A DNA stretch of 64,000 nucleotides from CAZLQR01 sp964366455 (GTDB taxonomy: Bacteria > Patescibacteriota > Microgenomatia > UBA1406 > GWC2-37-13): the NCBI GenBank assembly GCA_964366455.1, contig CAYISZ010000001.1, forward strand, positions 1-64,000, read 5' to 3'. Every line of letters begins with the position of its first letter. Within the stretch, counting starts at the first letter, position 1. A program made the translations under genes and the position numbers. Below are positions 51,515 to 59,610 of this stretch, piece by piece. The notes under the pieces are model-generated. The model did not search any database, was not told where the DNA came from, and worked only from the letters and a program-made list of their open reading frames with translations.

Positions 51515-52207
51515 TTAGTTCGTGGCGAATACCTTTTCCCATTTACCGTTGGCGATGATGTCCTCAAGATTATGGAAGCTTTTATTAATACGGTGATCGG
51601 TGAGGCGATTTTGGGGAAAGTTGTACGTGCGGATTTTGTCCGAACGTTCCCCTGTTCCAATATTTTTCACATATGACTGGGAGATTCCACGTTTTTTTTC
51701 TTCTTCAAGTTGGTAAAGTTTACCGAGCAGGAGCTCCATCGCGATTTCTCTATTTTGCATCTGCTGTCTTTCTGTCTGTGAGGTTACGATAATTCCGGTT
51801 GGTCTGTGAATGAGTCTGACCGCAGTTGAAACCTTGTTGACGTTTTGTCCTCCATGACCACCAGCTCTAAAAAATTCCCATTCAAGCTCGCTTGGATTAA
51901 TCTTTACCTCGAAGGCATTAATGTGAGGAAGGACTACAATAACACAGGTAGAGGTATGAATTCTTCCTTTACGTTCCGTATCGGGAACGCGCTGAACTCT
52001 ATGAACGCCAGTTTCATTTTTGAAAAAGTTGAAAGCATTCTCTCCTTTTATTCTTATGATATCCTCTTCTATATAGTTGAACTTAAAACCATTGCGCTCA
52101 GCAAAACGGATATAAGAAAGTAATAATTCCTTCATCCAGAGCTTAGACTCATCCCCTCCTACACCAGGAGATCCCTCAATAATAGCAATGTTTGGATTGA
52201 CGTTCAT
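51515..52207 (-). CDS. prfA: Class I peptide chain release factor 1, lacking domain 1
   Basis: The 230-aa protein keeps the PxT anticodon-like motif (P75-D76-T77 in HRVQRVPDTERKGRIHTS), which places it with RF1 (UAA/UAG), and the GGQ catalytic loop (G119-G120-Q121 in RAGGHGGQNVNK). GSPGVGGDESKLWMKELL at residue 12 matches the RF1 segment that normally begins near residue 115, so domain 1 and the linker are absent. No frame upstream codes for it: hisS ends 60 bp away and the gap is repeat sequence. It is coupled to the Nudix gene. Confidence 0.85.
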   Translation of the reverse strand: MNVNPNIAIIEGSPGVGGDESKLWMKELLLSYIRFAERNGFKFNYIEEDIIRIKGENAFNFFKNETGVHRVQRVPDTERKGRIHTSTCVIVVLPHINAFEVKINPSELEWEFFRAGGHGGQNVNKVSTAVRLIHRPTGIIVTSQTERQQMQNREIAMELLLGKLYQLEEEKKRGISQSYVKNIGTGERSDKIRTYNFPQNRLTDHRINKSFHNLEDIIANGKWEKVFATN

Positions 52208-52289
52208 AATTATTTCTTATTTTTTAGTTCTTAGTTTTTAATAAATGAAGCTTTAAGAAATTAGAATTAAGAACTTAGAACTTTAATTA
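52208..52289. repeat. Degenerate AGTTCTTAG/CTAAGAACT repeat between hisS and prfA
   Basis: The stretch holds TTTTAGTTCTTAGTTTTT and, inverted, AATTAAGAACTTAGAACTTT. The two arms can pair. It runs into the last codons of hisS. Confidence 0.5.
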
Positions 52290-53493
52290 GTTCTTCTTTT
52301 GTCAGTTCTTTTTGTTCCTTGGTTTTCATGTCTTTGAGTTTATATACTTTTTTATCAACTTCCTCAGGTCCGATAATTAAGACATAGGGAATATTATTTC
52401 TGTCAGCATACTTAAGCTGTTTATCTAGTTTTTTATCAGTCTCCGGATAAAGCTCAGCAGAAATTCCAGACATTCTTAGTGCGGTAGTAATTTGAATTGA
52501 AGCATTTACAGAGTCTGTGTTAAAGACCGTGACCAGAACCTTTGTTGGTTTTGAGGAAGTGTCTGGAAGTTTATTTTTTTCTGTCAGATATGCGAGAAGT
52601 GCGGTGTCCGAGACAGCATAACCAACACCCGCTATTTCTGATTTCTCATTAAAATTCGAAATTAGATTTGCATACCTTCCTCCTCCAAGGAGCGTGACGC
52701 GACCTGTTGCATTTTTCTTTTTGATTTCAAAAACAAGACCGGTGTAGTAATCGAGTCCTCGAACTACCCGAAGATTAATCGAACAAAGTTTATCTACGCC
52801 ATATTCCTTCAAATACTGAAACAACTCTTTAAAGTAAGGATCGTCCTGCACCGAAATTGAAGAATCAATTAGTTTTTTTACAGAATCATCTAGTTTAACA
52901 TTGGACTTATCCATACGATCGATTTGCTGTAGTACTTCCCCAAGTTGTTCTTGTCTTACGCCAATTTCCAAAAGCTGTGCTTGAAGGAAGGCTCGCGAAT
53001 TAATCTGCACTTCAAATTCATCATCGGTAAATCCTAGAGTCTTAAGAATTGAAATGGCCGATACCAAAATTTCAGCATCTGAAAGAACGCTGTTGCTTCC
53101 CAAGATGTCAAAATCTGCTTGCCAAAATTCTCTACTTCTACCTTTTTGTGGAGCTTCGTATCGGAAACGAGGGCCGATATTAAAATATTTTAAGGGCAAA
53201 ATTAGTTCTCTTTCTTTAGTCGCTATCATTCGTGCTAAGGTAGGGGTCATCTCTGGTCTTAAGATCCATTGATCGTCTTCACCGCGCGGTTTGATCTGAA
53301 AAGTTTGCTTCTCAAGCAGTTCTTCCGAGCTTTTATTGGCATACAAAGAGACGGGTTCCACAATGGGTCCGTCATATTCCTCAAAACCGAACTGTCTTGC
53401 TACCTCGCGGAATGCAGAAAAAACAAACTGTTGCAATGCTTTTTCTCTTGGATATAGATCCGTAAATCCACGAAGAGCCTGAATCTGTTTCAT
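52267..53493 (-). CDS. hisS: Histidyl-tRNA synthetase
   Basis: This class II ligase charges tRNA-His. The 408-aa protein has the start QIQALRGFTDLYPREKALQ, motif 2 RFRYEAPQKGRSREFWQADF, and the histidine-specific signatures RVVRGLDYYTGLVFE and LLGGGRYANLI; the C-terminal anticodon domain (KVLVTVFNTDSVNA to the end) is present. Length fits the family. The gene has a leaderless promoter, and its last codons lie within a repeat. Confidence 0.95.
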   Translation of the reverse strand: MKQIQALRGFTDLYPREKALQQFVFSAFREVARQFGFEEYDGPIVEPVSLYANKSSEELLEKQTFQIKPRGEDDQWILRPEMTPTLARMIATKERELILPLKYFNIGPRFRYEAPQKGRSREFWQADFDILGSNSVLSDAEILVSAISILKTLGFTDDEFEVQINSRAFLQAQLLEIGVRQEQLGEVLQQIDRMDKSNVKLDDSVKKLIDSSISVQDDPYFKELFQYLKEYGVDKLCSINLRVVRGLDYYTGLVFEIKKKNATGRVTLLGGGRYANLISNFNEKSEIAGVGYAVSDTALLAYLTEKNKLPDTSSKPTKVLVTVFNTDSVNASIQITTALRMSGISAELYPETDKKLDKQLKYADRNNIPYVLIIGPEEVDKKVYKLKDMKTKEQKELTKEELIKVLSS

Positions 53494-53500
53494 AGACTCA

Positions 53501-53506
53501 ATTATA
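53501..53506 (-). promoter_or_regulatory. -10 element, leaderless start of hisS
   Basis: TATAAT ends 7 nt before the ATG at 53493; no strong -35 is visible. Confidence 0.6.
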
Positions 53507-53529
53507 CCACCTTCGAAAGGGAGATTTAT

Positions 53530-54792
53530 TTACTGAAGAACGACTTCTATGGCTTTTTCGAGTTGGGCGTCGAGTTCGCGCGTGAGAGTATTTCCTTCGG
53601 GAATCACATTAGCTACTGGGTACTTTGGCTCAATTCCTTTTCCGTTTATCCATTCACCACCTGGCAAAATCCATTTTGCTATTGTGACATGAATTCCTGC
53701 GCCACCCTTTAGATCGAGCGCTTCCTGCACCGACCCTTTTCCAAACGACTTTATCCCGATAAGATCGGCTCTTTTATGGTCTCGCAGAGCACCTGAGAAA
53801 ATCTCGGATGCTGATGCCGACCCTTGATTAATAAGAATGCTTACTGGAACGTCGAGTAAAGAGCCTTTGCGATCAACCGTATACGTTCTACTTGGATTTA
53901 CTGTCGACTCTTGTTTGACTATAAGTTTGCCTAGAGGCAAAAATTCCGACGAAAGGTAGACAGCACTGTCCAGAAAACCTCCTGGATTATCTCTCATGTC
54001 TATTACTAAACCACTGATTGTTTTCTTATTCCATTCTTGTAGTACCGTGGCAACTGCTTCGTCCCACTCTTGATTCGTGTTTTCACCGAACTGAGTCACC
54101 TTGACTACCGCTACTTTTCTACAATTGCTTTTGCATGATTTGAGTGAGTCAAAGGAGGTTTCGACAGATATTACCTTAATTTCATCTCTTACAATCGAGA
54201 CCTCAATCTCTTTTGGTGAGCCGACGCGCAACAAGCCAAGCTTCACCTTAGTGCCTTTTTTTCCACGTATCTTGGAAACTGCTTGAGGAAGCGACCAGTT
54301 TTTTGTAACCTTTCCGTCAACTTTCTGGATGTAATCACCCGCTCTGACGCCAGCTTTTTCTGCGGGTGAGCCCTTGATAGGAGCTATCACTACAATTCTA
54401 TTATTGGCGAGTCCAAGCGAGGCGCCAATTCCTTCGAAGCGTCCACCGAGATCTGCTTTGGATTGTTTATTGTCCTCTGGTGTTAAGAAGAACGTATACG
54501 GATCATCGACCGACGCAACCATTCCCTTTAACGCTCCGTAAAACATTTTCTGTGGATCTAGTTTCTTCTTGTCCACATACTTTTTTTCCAGCAAGTCTAC
54601 CGTTTCCCAAAATAGCGCAAAATCGAACTTAGCTTTTTTTGCTTTGTCTGCATCTACATTCAGTAAAGTGAAAGATTTACTTTGTATCTGCGAACTTTCG
54701 GATTTGAATTCTCCAAGTTTAAAACCAGCTCCAAAAAGCAGAACTGCAATAGCTAGACCAAAAAGAATATTGGTGATATTGCGCTTATTCAT
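53530..54792 (-). CDS. C-terminal processing peptidase, S41 family (CtpA-like)
   Basis: The 420-aa protein has an N-terminal membrane anchor (ILFGLAIAVLLFGAGFKLG), an S41 N-terminal region, a PDZ domain (about 118-195, with FEGIGASLGLANNRIVV and AEKAGVRAGDYIQKVDG) and the protease core. The catalytic pair is S327 in QGSASASEIF and K352 in KSFGKGSVQEAL, 25 residues apart as in other members. Two cysteines, C220 and C224, could form a disulfide outside the cell. It would process or degrade secreted proteins. The gap to the next gene holds a large repeat. Confidence 0.9.
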   Translation of the reverse strand: MNKRNITNILFGLAIAVLLFGAGFKLGEFKSESSQIQSKSFTLLNVDADKAKKAKFDFALFWETVDLLEKKYVDKKKLDPQKMFYGALKGMVASVDDPYTFFLTPEDNKQSKADLGGRFEGIGASLGLANNRIVVIAPIKGSPAEKAGVRAGDYIQKVDGKVTKNWSLPQAVSKIRGKKGTKVKLGLLRVGSPKEIEVSIVRDEIKVISVETSFDSLKSCKSNCRKVAVVKVTQFGENTNQEWDEAVATVLQEWNKKTISGLVIDMRDNPGGFLDSAVYLSSEFLPLGKLIVKQESTVNPSRTYTVDRKGSLLDVPVSILINQGSASASEIFSGALRDHKRADLIGIKSFGKGSVQEALDLKGGAGIHVTIAKWILPGGEWINGKGIEPKYPVANVIPEGNTLTRELDAQLEKAIEVVLQ

Positions 54793-54887
54793 AGTTTGAA
54801 ATTTGAAATTCGAAATTTGAAATCAATTTGAAATGTTTAAAAATTGAAAATTTTAACTTGAATAAAAATTGAAAACTTCAAACTAAA
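54793..54887. repeat. AAATTTGAAATTCG-type repeat, copy upstream of the protease gene
   Basis: TTGAAATTTGAAATTCGAAA followed by TCAATTTGAAATGTTTAAAA and further A/T units. It is nearly the same as 46061-46137 over about 75 bp. It fills the whole gap of 97 bp. Confidence 0.7.
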
Positions 54888-54889
54888 AA

Positions 54890-55615
54890 TTACTCAATAT
54901 CGTAGAGATACATTGTAGCGTTTTTTTTATCGACGATGCAATGAGTTTGCTTGGATTTGGAGAGTTTATCCCACAAGCTTTTGTCTTCCAGTTCTGCCGA
55001 GTTCACTCCCGCCTTCTCCTTAATGTCCTCTTTGGTAATAATGCCGTTTACCCCGAGTACATCCAATCTAACTGCTTCGGTTGGTTTGACTGATTCCGTA
55101 AAAATAACTTTATTCTTAACAGAGTCGCCTACAAGTTCTGTGAGATGTATGCTCTCTTGGTAAAGCACTTCCCCGCCAAAATCGCTGACCACGTCTTTCA
55201 GTTTGTATTCATCTGCCGATTCTACCTCCAGAGTTACGACAGAATCTTTTAGGCTTTTTACTACACCCTTAAAATAACATTTTCTTATATCGGAGCTTTC
55301 GGTCAAGGTTTCTATATAGAGGGAGCCGGTCTCGTGATCGATTTGCTTTATTATGCCCGACTTTGGCGATGAGATTTTTTTAGTTCCAAAGGTTGATTTT
55401 CGTATTGCAAGAATTTCATTTGCTTCCACAGTATCTCCAACAATTTTGGACATGTGCATGAATATTTTGTCATTTGGGATTCCAAGCTCTTGAGCTATAT
55501 GTATCTGAAATCCTGTTTTGGCTACGGTCCTAACAAGTGGAGTATTAAAATCAACGACCTGTCCAGGTGTCAGCTGAAGAGTGCCAGGCGCGGAAATGGA
55601 GAAAGTTATGGTCAT
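54890..55615 (-). CDS. Hypothetical protein, possible barrel-sandwich-hybrid fold
   Basis: The 241-aa protein is soluble, with no signal peptide. It has repeated beta-type segments with a glycine-proline turn, such as LQLTPGQVVDFNTPLVRTV, MSKIVGDTVEANEILAI and SPKSGIIKQIDHETGSLYIE, which resemble the biotinyl/lipoyl-like hybrid folds also seen in secretion adaptors and in RNA polymerase. The C-terminal half is acidic-basic mixed and ends KKNATMYLYDIE. I do not recognise the family. It lies between the protease and rpsR in the same direction. Confidence 0.55.
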   Translation of the reverse strand: MTITFSISAPGTLQLTPGQVVDFNTPLVRTVAKTGFQIHIAQELGIPNDKIFMHMSKIVGDTVEANEILAIRKSTFGTKKISSPKSGIIKQIDHETGSLYIETLTESSDIRKCYFKGVVKSLKDSVVTLEVESADEYKLKDVVSDFGGEVLYQESIHLTELVGDSVKNKVIFTESVKPTEAVRLDVLGVNGIITKEDIKEKAGVNSAELEDKSLWDKLSKSKQTHCIVDKKNATMYLYDIE

Positions 55616-55663
55616 ACATTAAGTATACCCGATTAGGCAGAGCCAGTTTTAGTTAAAAACTTA

Positions 55664-55873
55664 TTAAGCTCCGTGGTAGGAGATATAAGGAAGTAGTCCC
55701 ATGAACTGAGCGTACTTCACGTGCTTGGTTAGCATGCGTTGATGTCCTGCGCAGATTCCGGAAATTTCTCTAGAAGCAATTTTTTTTCGTGCTGATAAAA
55801 ACTTCTGAAGATTGTCTGGCTCCAGAAAATTTGGGTCAATTCCGAACTGGCAAAAATAGCATTTATTTTTCAT
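55664..55873 (-). CDS. rpsR: Ribosomal protein S18
   Basis: The 69-aa small-subunit protein has the N-terminal CYFCQFGIDPNFLEPDNL, with a CxxC of the zinc-type form, and the RNA-binding ARKKIASREISGICAGHQRM with AQFMGLLPY. Length is near normal. S18 pairs with S6 on the ribosome platform, in keeping with the rpsF-ssb-rpsR order, which is a common bacterial arrangement. Confidence 0.95.
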   Translation of the reverse strand: MKNKCYFCQFGIDPNFLEPDNLQKFLSARKKIASREISGICAGHQRMLTKHVKYAQFMGLLPYISYHGA

Positions 55874-55883
55874 ATTGTTTTTT

Positions 55884-56399
55884 TTAGAACGGTATGTCGT
55901 CTGGATTTATAACTTCGGACTTCGAACTTACTTGCCCTGAGCCTGCCGAATGGGCTGTCTCTTTTACTTCAACTGGCGCCTCTTGTGGCGAGCTAGGTGC
56001 ATCTACTTCATGAGCTTCTGGTGAATGCTCTACATGTTCTGTCTCAGATTCTCCAGCCTGTTTAGCGCTGCTGAAAACTATGAAATCGTCCATGATAATC
56101 TCGGTGACACTTTTTTGCTGACCATCCTTAGCGGTGTAACTATGATAAGCGAGCCTGCCTTCCAGATAGACCTTCTTTCCTTTAGACAGAAGCTTGCCAC
56201 AAAGTTCTGCTAGTTTATTCCAAGCCGTGATGCGATGAAACTGCGTATCTTCTTTGGTCTGGCCTTCTGCTGTGGTCCAAGTTCTGTTTGTCGCTAGGCC
56301 AAATGTGCAAACGGCTGCACCACTTGGTGTGTACTTTACTTCAGGGTCTCTTGTCAGGTTGCCCAGAAGTACAACTTTGTTTATTGATCTACTTGCCAT
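55884..56399 (-). CDS. ssb: Single-stranded DNA-binding protein
   Basis: The 171-aa protein has an OB fold with INKVVLLGNLTRDPEVKYTP, FGLATNRTW and VYLEGRLAYHSY, then a flexible acidic tail and the conserved C-terminal tip NPDDIPF that recruits replication and repair proteins. It binds single-stranded DNA as a tetramer. It lies between rpsF (3-nt gap) and rpsR (10-nt gap), the usual bacterial order. Confidence 0.95.
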   Translation of the reverse strand: MASRSINKVVLLGNLTRDPEVKYTPSGAAVCTFGLATNRTWTTAEGQTKEDTQFHRITAWNKLAELCGKLLSKGKKVYLEGRLAYHSYTAKDGQQKSVTEIIMDDFIVFSSAKQAGESETEHVEHSPEAHEVDAPSSPQEAPVEVKETAHSAGSGQVSSKSEVINPDDIPF

Positions 56400-56402
56400 A
56401 GT

Positions 56403-56666
56403 TTACTCTTGCTCAAGCAATAAGTATCGAATTAATACTTCGTTAAATCCAAGCTTCTTTTTAAACTCAGTCACCTTGTTTTTTGGCATAGCAATTCTCC
56501 ACTGATAAAGAGAAGCCTCCATCAACTTCTTGATAGGATATGCTAAAGTTTTCTTTCCGTGCTGCTTTTCGTCTTGTACAGTTCCGTCAAGAGAAGTGAT
56601 GAGGGTTTTAAGATTTCCCATCTCCTCTTCCTGATTGAGCAAAAAAACGAAGTCGTATGCTGACAT
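56403..56666 (-). CDS. rpsF: Ribosomal protein S6
   Basis: The 87-aa protein has YDFVFLLNQEEEMGNLKTLI, GKKTLAYPIKKLMEASLYQW and a C-terminal beta strand, as in S6. It binds S18 and helix 22-23 of 16S rRNA. It is slightly shorter than the common 95-130 residues, lacking an acidic tail. It is the first gene of the rpsF-ssb-rpsR operon, which starts from a divergent promoter shared with the GT39-like gene. Confidence 0.93.
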   Translation of the reverse strand: MSAYDFVFLLNQEEEMGNLKTLITSLDGTVQDEKQHGKKTLAYPIKKLMEASLYQWRIAMPKNKVTEFKKKLGFNEVLIRYLLLEQE

Positions 56667-56688
56667 TTCAACCTATATAATAATTGGA
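56667..56688. promoter_or_regulatory. 22-bp divergent promoter, rpsF / GT39-like gene
   Basis: On the plus strand TATAAT (56676-56681) lies 7 nt before the ATG at 56689. On the minus strand a TATTAT-type hexamer lies within about 10 nt of the rpsF ATG with AGG before the start. The two starts overlap and may interfere with each other. Confidence 0.55.
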
Positions 56689-58284
56689 ATGAGTCCAAAA
56701 ATCAAGTGGTTAGCCTGGGGAGCGATTATTGTTCTGCTCGTCTGCACGCGCCTTATCAACCTTTCGTGGGGGTTGCCTTACCCGTTTCACCCCGATGAGC
56801 GGAATATGGCCAATGCAATTCAAGGATTGAATTGCGAAATTTCAAATTTCAAATTTCAAATTTCAAATTGCTTTAACCCTCATTTTTTTGCATACGGACA
56901 ACTTCCGATTTATCTTGGGTACGCGCTTGTACTGCTCAGCAGAATAACTTCGCGGATTTCAGGCGCAATACGTTTTGACGAAGCTGTCATGGCGTTACGC
57001 TTCATTTCCTTCGCCGCATCGTTGTTAACCGCATATGTTTCGTTCAAAATTCTCAAACAATTCATACCTAATACTAGATACTTGCTACTTTATACTCTTC
57101 CCTTGGTCTTCTCCCCTGCCCTAATCCAGTTCGCACATTTTGGGACGACAGAGTCGCTGTTAATGTTAATTTTCACTTGGTTAGTATATCTTTGTCTAAA
57201 GCTTGGCTCAAAGCGCGACTCGAAAGATGTAGATAGTATATATATATGGATCGGGGTGGTGACTGGACTAGCTATAGCGACCAAGGTATCATCTCTTTTG
57301 TTTGCCGCTGTTCCATTTTTAACAATTTCAACTTCACCTCGGACTTTTAAAAATGAGTCGAAATATGAAAAATTTTGGCAGATTTTTAATGAATTAATTT
57401 TTGTTGGGTTTGTTACTGGAGCTACCGCAATCCTTTTTTCTCCATACAACTTGATTTCATGGAAAGAGTTCATTGGCTCAATCGATTATGAATCTATGGT
57501 GGCAACAGGAAAAGCTTTGGTTTTTTATACGCGAACTTTTACAGAATCAGTACCGGTGCTATTTCAGTTTGAGCGAATATTCCCCTACGCACTTGGGTGG
57601 CCTGTTTTCGTACTTTTTCTCATTGGATTTTTGACTCTACCATGGAAGAGAAATTACAATATTTTAAGAGTTGCCTTCTTAATATATTTTCTACCCAGTG
57701 CTTTTCTTTTTACAAAATGGACCAGATTCATGGCACCAGTAATGCCACTAATGGTAGTAATTGCAGTTCTCTTTGTTTCAAAATTGCCAAAACGCTTGGG
57801 TTATTTTGCCTGCCTATTATTAATTATCCCCGGGATATTGTTTTTGAAGGTTTACACAACGCCCGACGTTCGATTTCAGGCTTCTGAATGGATGGATAAA
57901 AATATTCCGAACAATTCGTATGTACTACAAGAAACGGCGAACGTGGTGGACCTACCGGTTTATGATAGAACTTATAACTTAGAACATAGAGCTTTTAAGA
58001 ACATATCATTCAATTTCTATGACCTAGATGCAGATAAGAAGCTACAAGAAGACTTACTAAAGCATCTTAAAAAAGCGGACTATATTATTGTTCCTTCACG
58101 TCGAATATTTAAGAATCATAAAGCAGACAAATATCCAATACTGAATGAATATTACGACAAATTGTTCTCTGGAAAATTAGAGTTTAAACAAGTGGCGGAG
58201 TTTAAAATTCTTGACGATGAAGACGCTGAGGAGACCTGGACGGTTTTTGATCATCCGGTGGTAAGAATATTTAAGAGAATGTAG
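56689..58284 (+). CDS. GT39-like membrane glycosyltransferase
   Basis: I choose ATG 56689 (MSPKIKWLAWGAIIVLL), 7 nt after the -10; the frame is open further up but overlaps rpsF. The 531-aa polytopic protein has the acidic loop YPFHPDERNMANAIQG that carries the GT-C catalytic aspartate and glutamate, and NPHFFAYGQLPIYLGYA. The loop is interrupted by ISNFKFQISN, coded by a TTTCAAA repeat at 56835-56869, a likely inserted repeat. About eleven membrane segments and a soluble tail follow. It lies away from the main glycan locus. Confidence 0.8.
   Translation: MSPKIKWLAWGAIIVLLVCTRLINLSWGLPYPFHPDERNMANAIQGLNCEISNFKFQISNCFNPHFFAYGQLPIYLGYALVLLSRITSRISGAIRFDEAVMALRFISFAASLLTAYVSFKILKQFIPNTRYLLLYTLPLVFSPALIQFAHFGTTESLLMLIFTWLVYLCLKLGSKRDSKDVDSIYIWIGVVTGLAIATKVSSLLFAAVPFLTISTSPRTFKNESKYEKFWQIFNELIFVGFVTGATAILFSPYNLISWKEFIGSIDYESMVATGKALVFYTRTFTESVPVLFQFERIFPYALGWPVFVLFLIGFLTLPWKRNYNILRVAFLIYFLPSAFLFTKWTRFMAPVMPLMVVIAVLFVSKLPKRLGYFACLLLIIPGILFLKVYTTPDVRFQASEWMDKNIPNNSYVLQETANVVDLPVYDRTYNLEHRAFKNISFNFYDLDADKKLQEDLLKHLKKADYIIVPSRRIFKNHKADKYPILNEYYDKLFSGKLEFKQVAEFKILDDEDAEETWTVFDHPVVRIFKRM
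56835..56869 (+). repeat. TTTCAAA repeat inside the GT39-like gene
   Basis: Four to five near-perfect 7-bp TTTCAAA units in frame with the gene, coding for ISNFKFQISN. It is the same kind of unit, inverted, as the repeats upstream of gyrA and the protease gene. Confidence 0.7.
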
Positions 58285-58316
58285 TATATTGTATATATAA
58301 GTATTAATCTCAAATT

Positions 58317-59108
58317 ATGAATAAAACTATCTATCAAGTTACAGGAGCAATATTTTTACTTTTAGTTTTGGTCAAGCTATTTAACGTCTCCTATCCGGTA
58401 AATATTCGTGTTGTAAACTCAACCGAATCGGCTGAGTTTACCGTTGTTGGAACTGGCAAGGTAGATGTAGTCCCCGATGTTGCAGTTATTGACGCTGGAA
58501 TAACGGTAAGTAATTTACCTACAGCAGATGAGGCAAAGAAAGAAATGACAGCAGTAAACAACAGAATTATTCAGGTGGTTAAGGCGATTGGTATTGAAAA
58601 AAAAGATATAGAAACAAGTAATTTCAATATTTATCCTGAGTATGAGACGAGCGGTATAGTGCGACCGATGATGCTTGAGAAATCAGCTACCGCAGGAACT
58701 TCCGATTCAGCATCTAAAATTTCAGGGTACAGTGGCACAGCAAGTGTGACAATTAAGGTTCGGAAAAAAGAACTTGCCCCTCAAGTAATCTCAAATGTAA
58801 CTGGTGCGGGTGCGACCAATGTATCAGGTCCAAGATTTATGGTGGATGATCCACAATCTTATCGTGAAAAAGCTCGATCTGAGGCAATAAAAAATGCTCA
58901 AGAGCAGGCTAAAAAACTTTCAAAAGAACTCGGAATCAAACTGGGAAAAGTAACTAATATGATTGAGTCCGGCAATGGCCCGTATTACGATTATGGTCGC
59001 GGTGGTGTTGAAACCATGAGCGCTAAAGCGTTGCCAGAATCTCCAATATTTCAAGAAGGAACAGATACCGTATCTTCAACTGTGACGCTATTCTTCGAAC
59101 GGAAGTAA
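58317..59108 (+). CDS. SIMPL (DUF541) domain protein, membrane-anchored
   Basis: The 263-aa protein has an N-terminal hydrophobic anchor (VTGAIFLLLVLVKLFNV), then the SIMPL/DUF541 domain: VVGTGKVDVVPDVAVIDAGI at the start, IGIEKKDIETSNFNIYPEY in the middle, and SYREKARSEAIKNAQEQAKK with LGIKLGKVTNMIE at the end. Members of the family are mostly periplasmic or surface proteins of unknown role, some linked to stress tolerance. It lies 32 nt after the GT39-like gene and is probably co-transcribed. The family call is good; function is not known. Confidence 0.85.
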   Translation: MNKTIYQVTGAIFLLLVLVKLFNVSYPVNIRVVNSTESAEFTVVGTGKVDVVPDVAVIDAGITVSNLPTADEAKKEMTAVNNRIIQVVKAIGIEKKDIETSNFNIYPEYETSGIVRPMMLEKSATAGTSDSASKISGYSGTASVTIKVRKKELAPQVISNVTGAGATNVSGPRFMVDDPQSYREKARSEAIKNAQEQAKKLSKELGIKLGKVTNMIESGNGPYYDYGRGGVETMSAKALPESPIFQEGTDTVSSTVTLFFERK

Positions 59109-59122
59109 CTTCTGTTAAATCA

Positions 59123-59488
59123 TTAAGTTTGGCGAAAACTTGGACGTCCATTTTTGTCGTAAAAAATTACTTTTTCAAAAAACCTTACGTCATTCTCTAT
59201 ATATCCCAGATAAACTATAGACGGTTTTTTCCTATGCGAAAAATATACAGGTTTTTTACCATCGCGACCAGATAAATATTTAGGCTTTATTTTGGGATTA
59301 ACCTCTGTAGTTTGTCTAAGAATTTTTCTTAACTTCGCTTTCGCTCGTGCACGATCTAACTCAGTGTCCGGAACACCAGCATAAGAAAAGAATGCTTCAG
59401 CGACACTATTGCTGATCATAATTGACGGCTTTGGTCTTTCCACATTTCTGACGTTTGGAGAAATGAGTCTTTCTGCTGTTACTGACAT
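59123..59488 (-). CDS. Small basic protein of unknown function, behind a structured leader/terminator
   Basis: The 121-aa protein is unknown to me. It is basic, has a helix-type segment TELDRARAKAKLRKILRQTT, then a beta-type C-terminal half (KKPVYFSHRKKPSIVYLGYI, ENDVRFFEKVIFYDKNGRP). No signal peptide or membrane segment is present. Its ATG begins 2 nt after the T-run of a strong terminator, so expression needs read-through or antitermination, or a promoter that I cannot see. That layout is like an attenuated gene. It converges on the SIMPL gene with a 14-nt gap. Confidence 0.6.
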   Translation of the reverse strand: MSVTAERLISPNVRNVERPKPSIMISNSVAEAFFSYAGVPDTELDRARAKAKLRKILRQTTEVNPKIKPKYLSGRDGKKPVYFSHRKKPSIVYLGYIENDVRFFEKVIFYDKNGRPSFRQT

Positions 59489-59490
59489 AT

Positions 59491-59513
59491 AAAAAAACCC
59501 GCCGATTGGCGGG
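59491..59513 (-). terminator. Rho-independent terminator before the 59123-59488 gene
   Basis: CCCGCC/GGCGGG stem (59498-59503 with 59508-59513), GATT loop (59504-59507) and seven T on the minus strand, 2 nt before the ATG at 59488. Confidence 0.88.
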
Positions 59514-59604
59514 ATTGTTAAGGTTAATGTTGGTATACCTCAATCCACGCCGTTAGGCGGTGATAATGAGGAGACCAAGAATTGCATTAGCATTAAATTT
59601 CATT
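59491..59604 (-). ncRNA. Candidate structured small RNA or attenuator leader (about 114 nt)
   Basis: From the promoter at 59611-59638 the predicted start is near 59604. The RNA folds into a nested hairpin: TTGGT/ACCAA (plus-strand 59530-59534 with 59574-59578), CCTCA/TGAGG (59538-59542 with 59567-59571) and an inner CGCC/GGCG stem (59548-59551 with 59556-59559) with a GTTA loop. The RNA ends in the terminator at 59491-59513. Promoter, compact fold and terminator together make a complete RNA unit. I know no family with this fold. It could be a stand-alone sRNA or a riboswitch-like leader for the unknown gene downstream. Confidence 0.55.
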
Positions 59605-59610
59605 AAAATA

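Noticed and set aside
51515..52266. Frameshift or upstream exon restoring full-length RF1
   Set aside because: Only a 60-bp repeat gap separates prfA from hisS; no frame there encodes domain 1.
57090..57473. 127-aa open frame opposite the GT39-like gene
   Set aside because: Antisense to a membrane protein with clear coding pattern; no start signals or recognisable domain.
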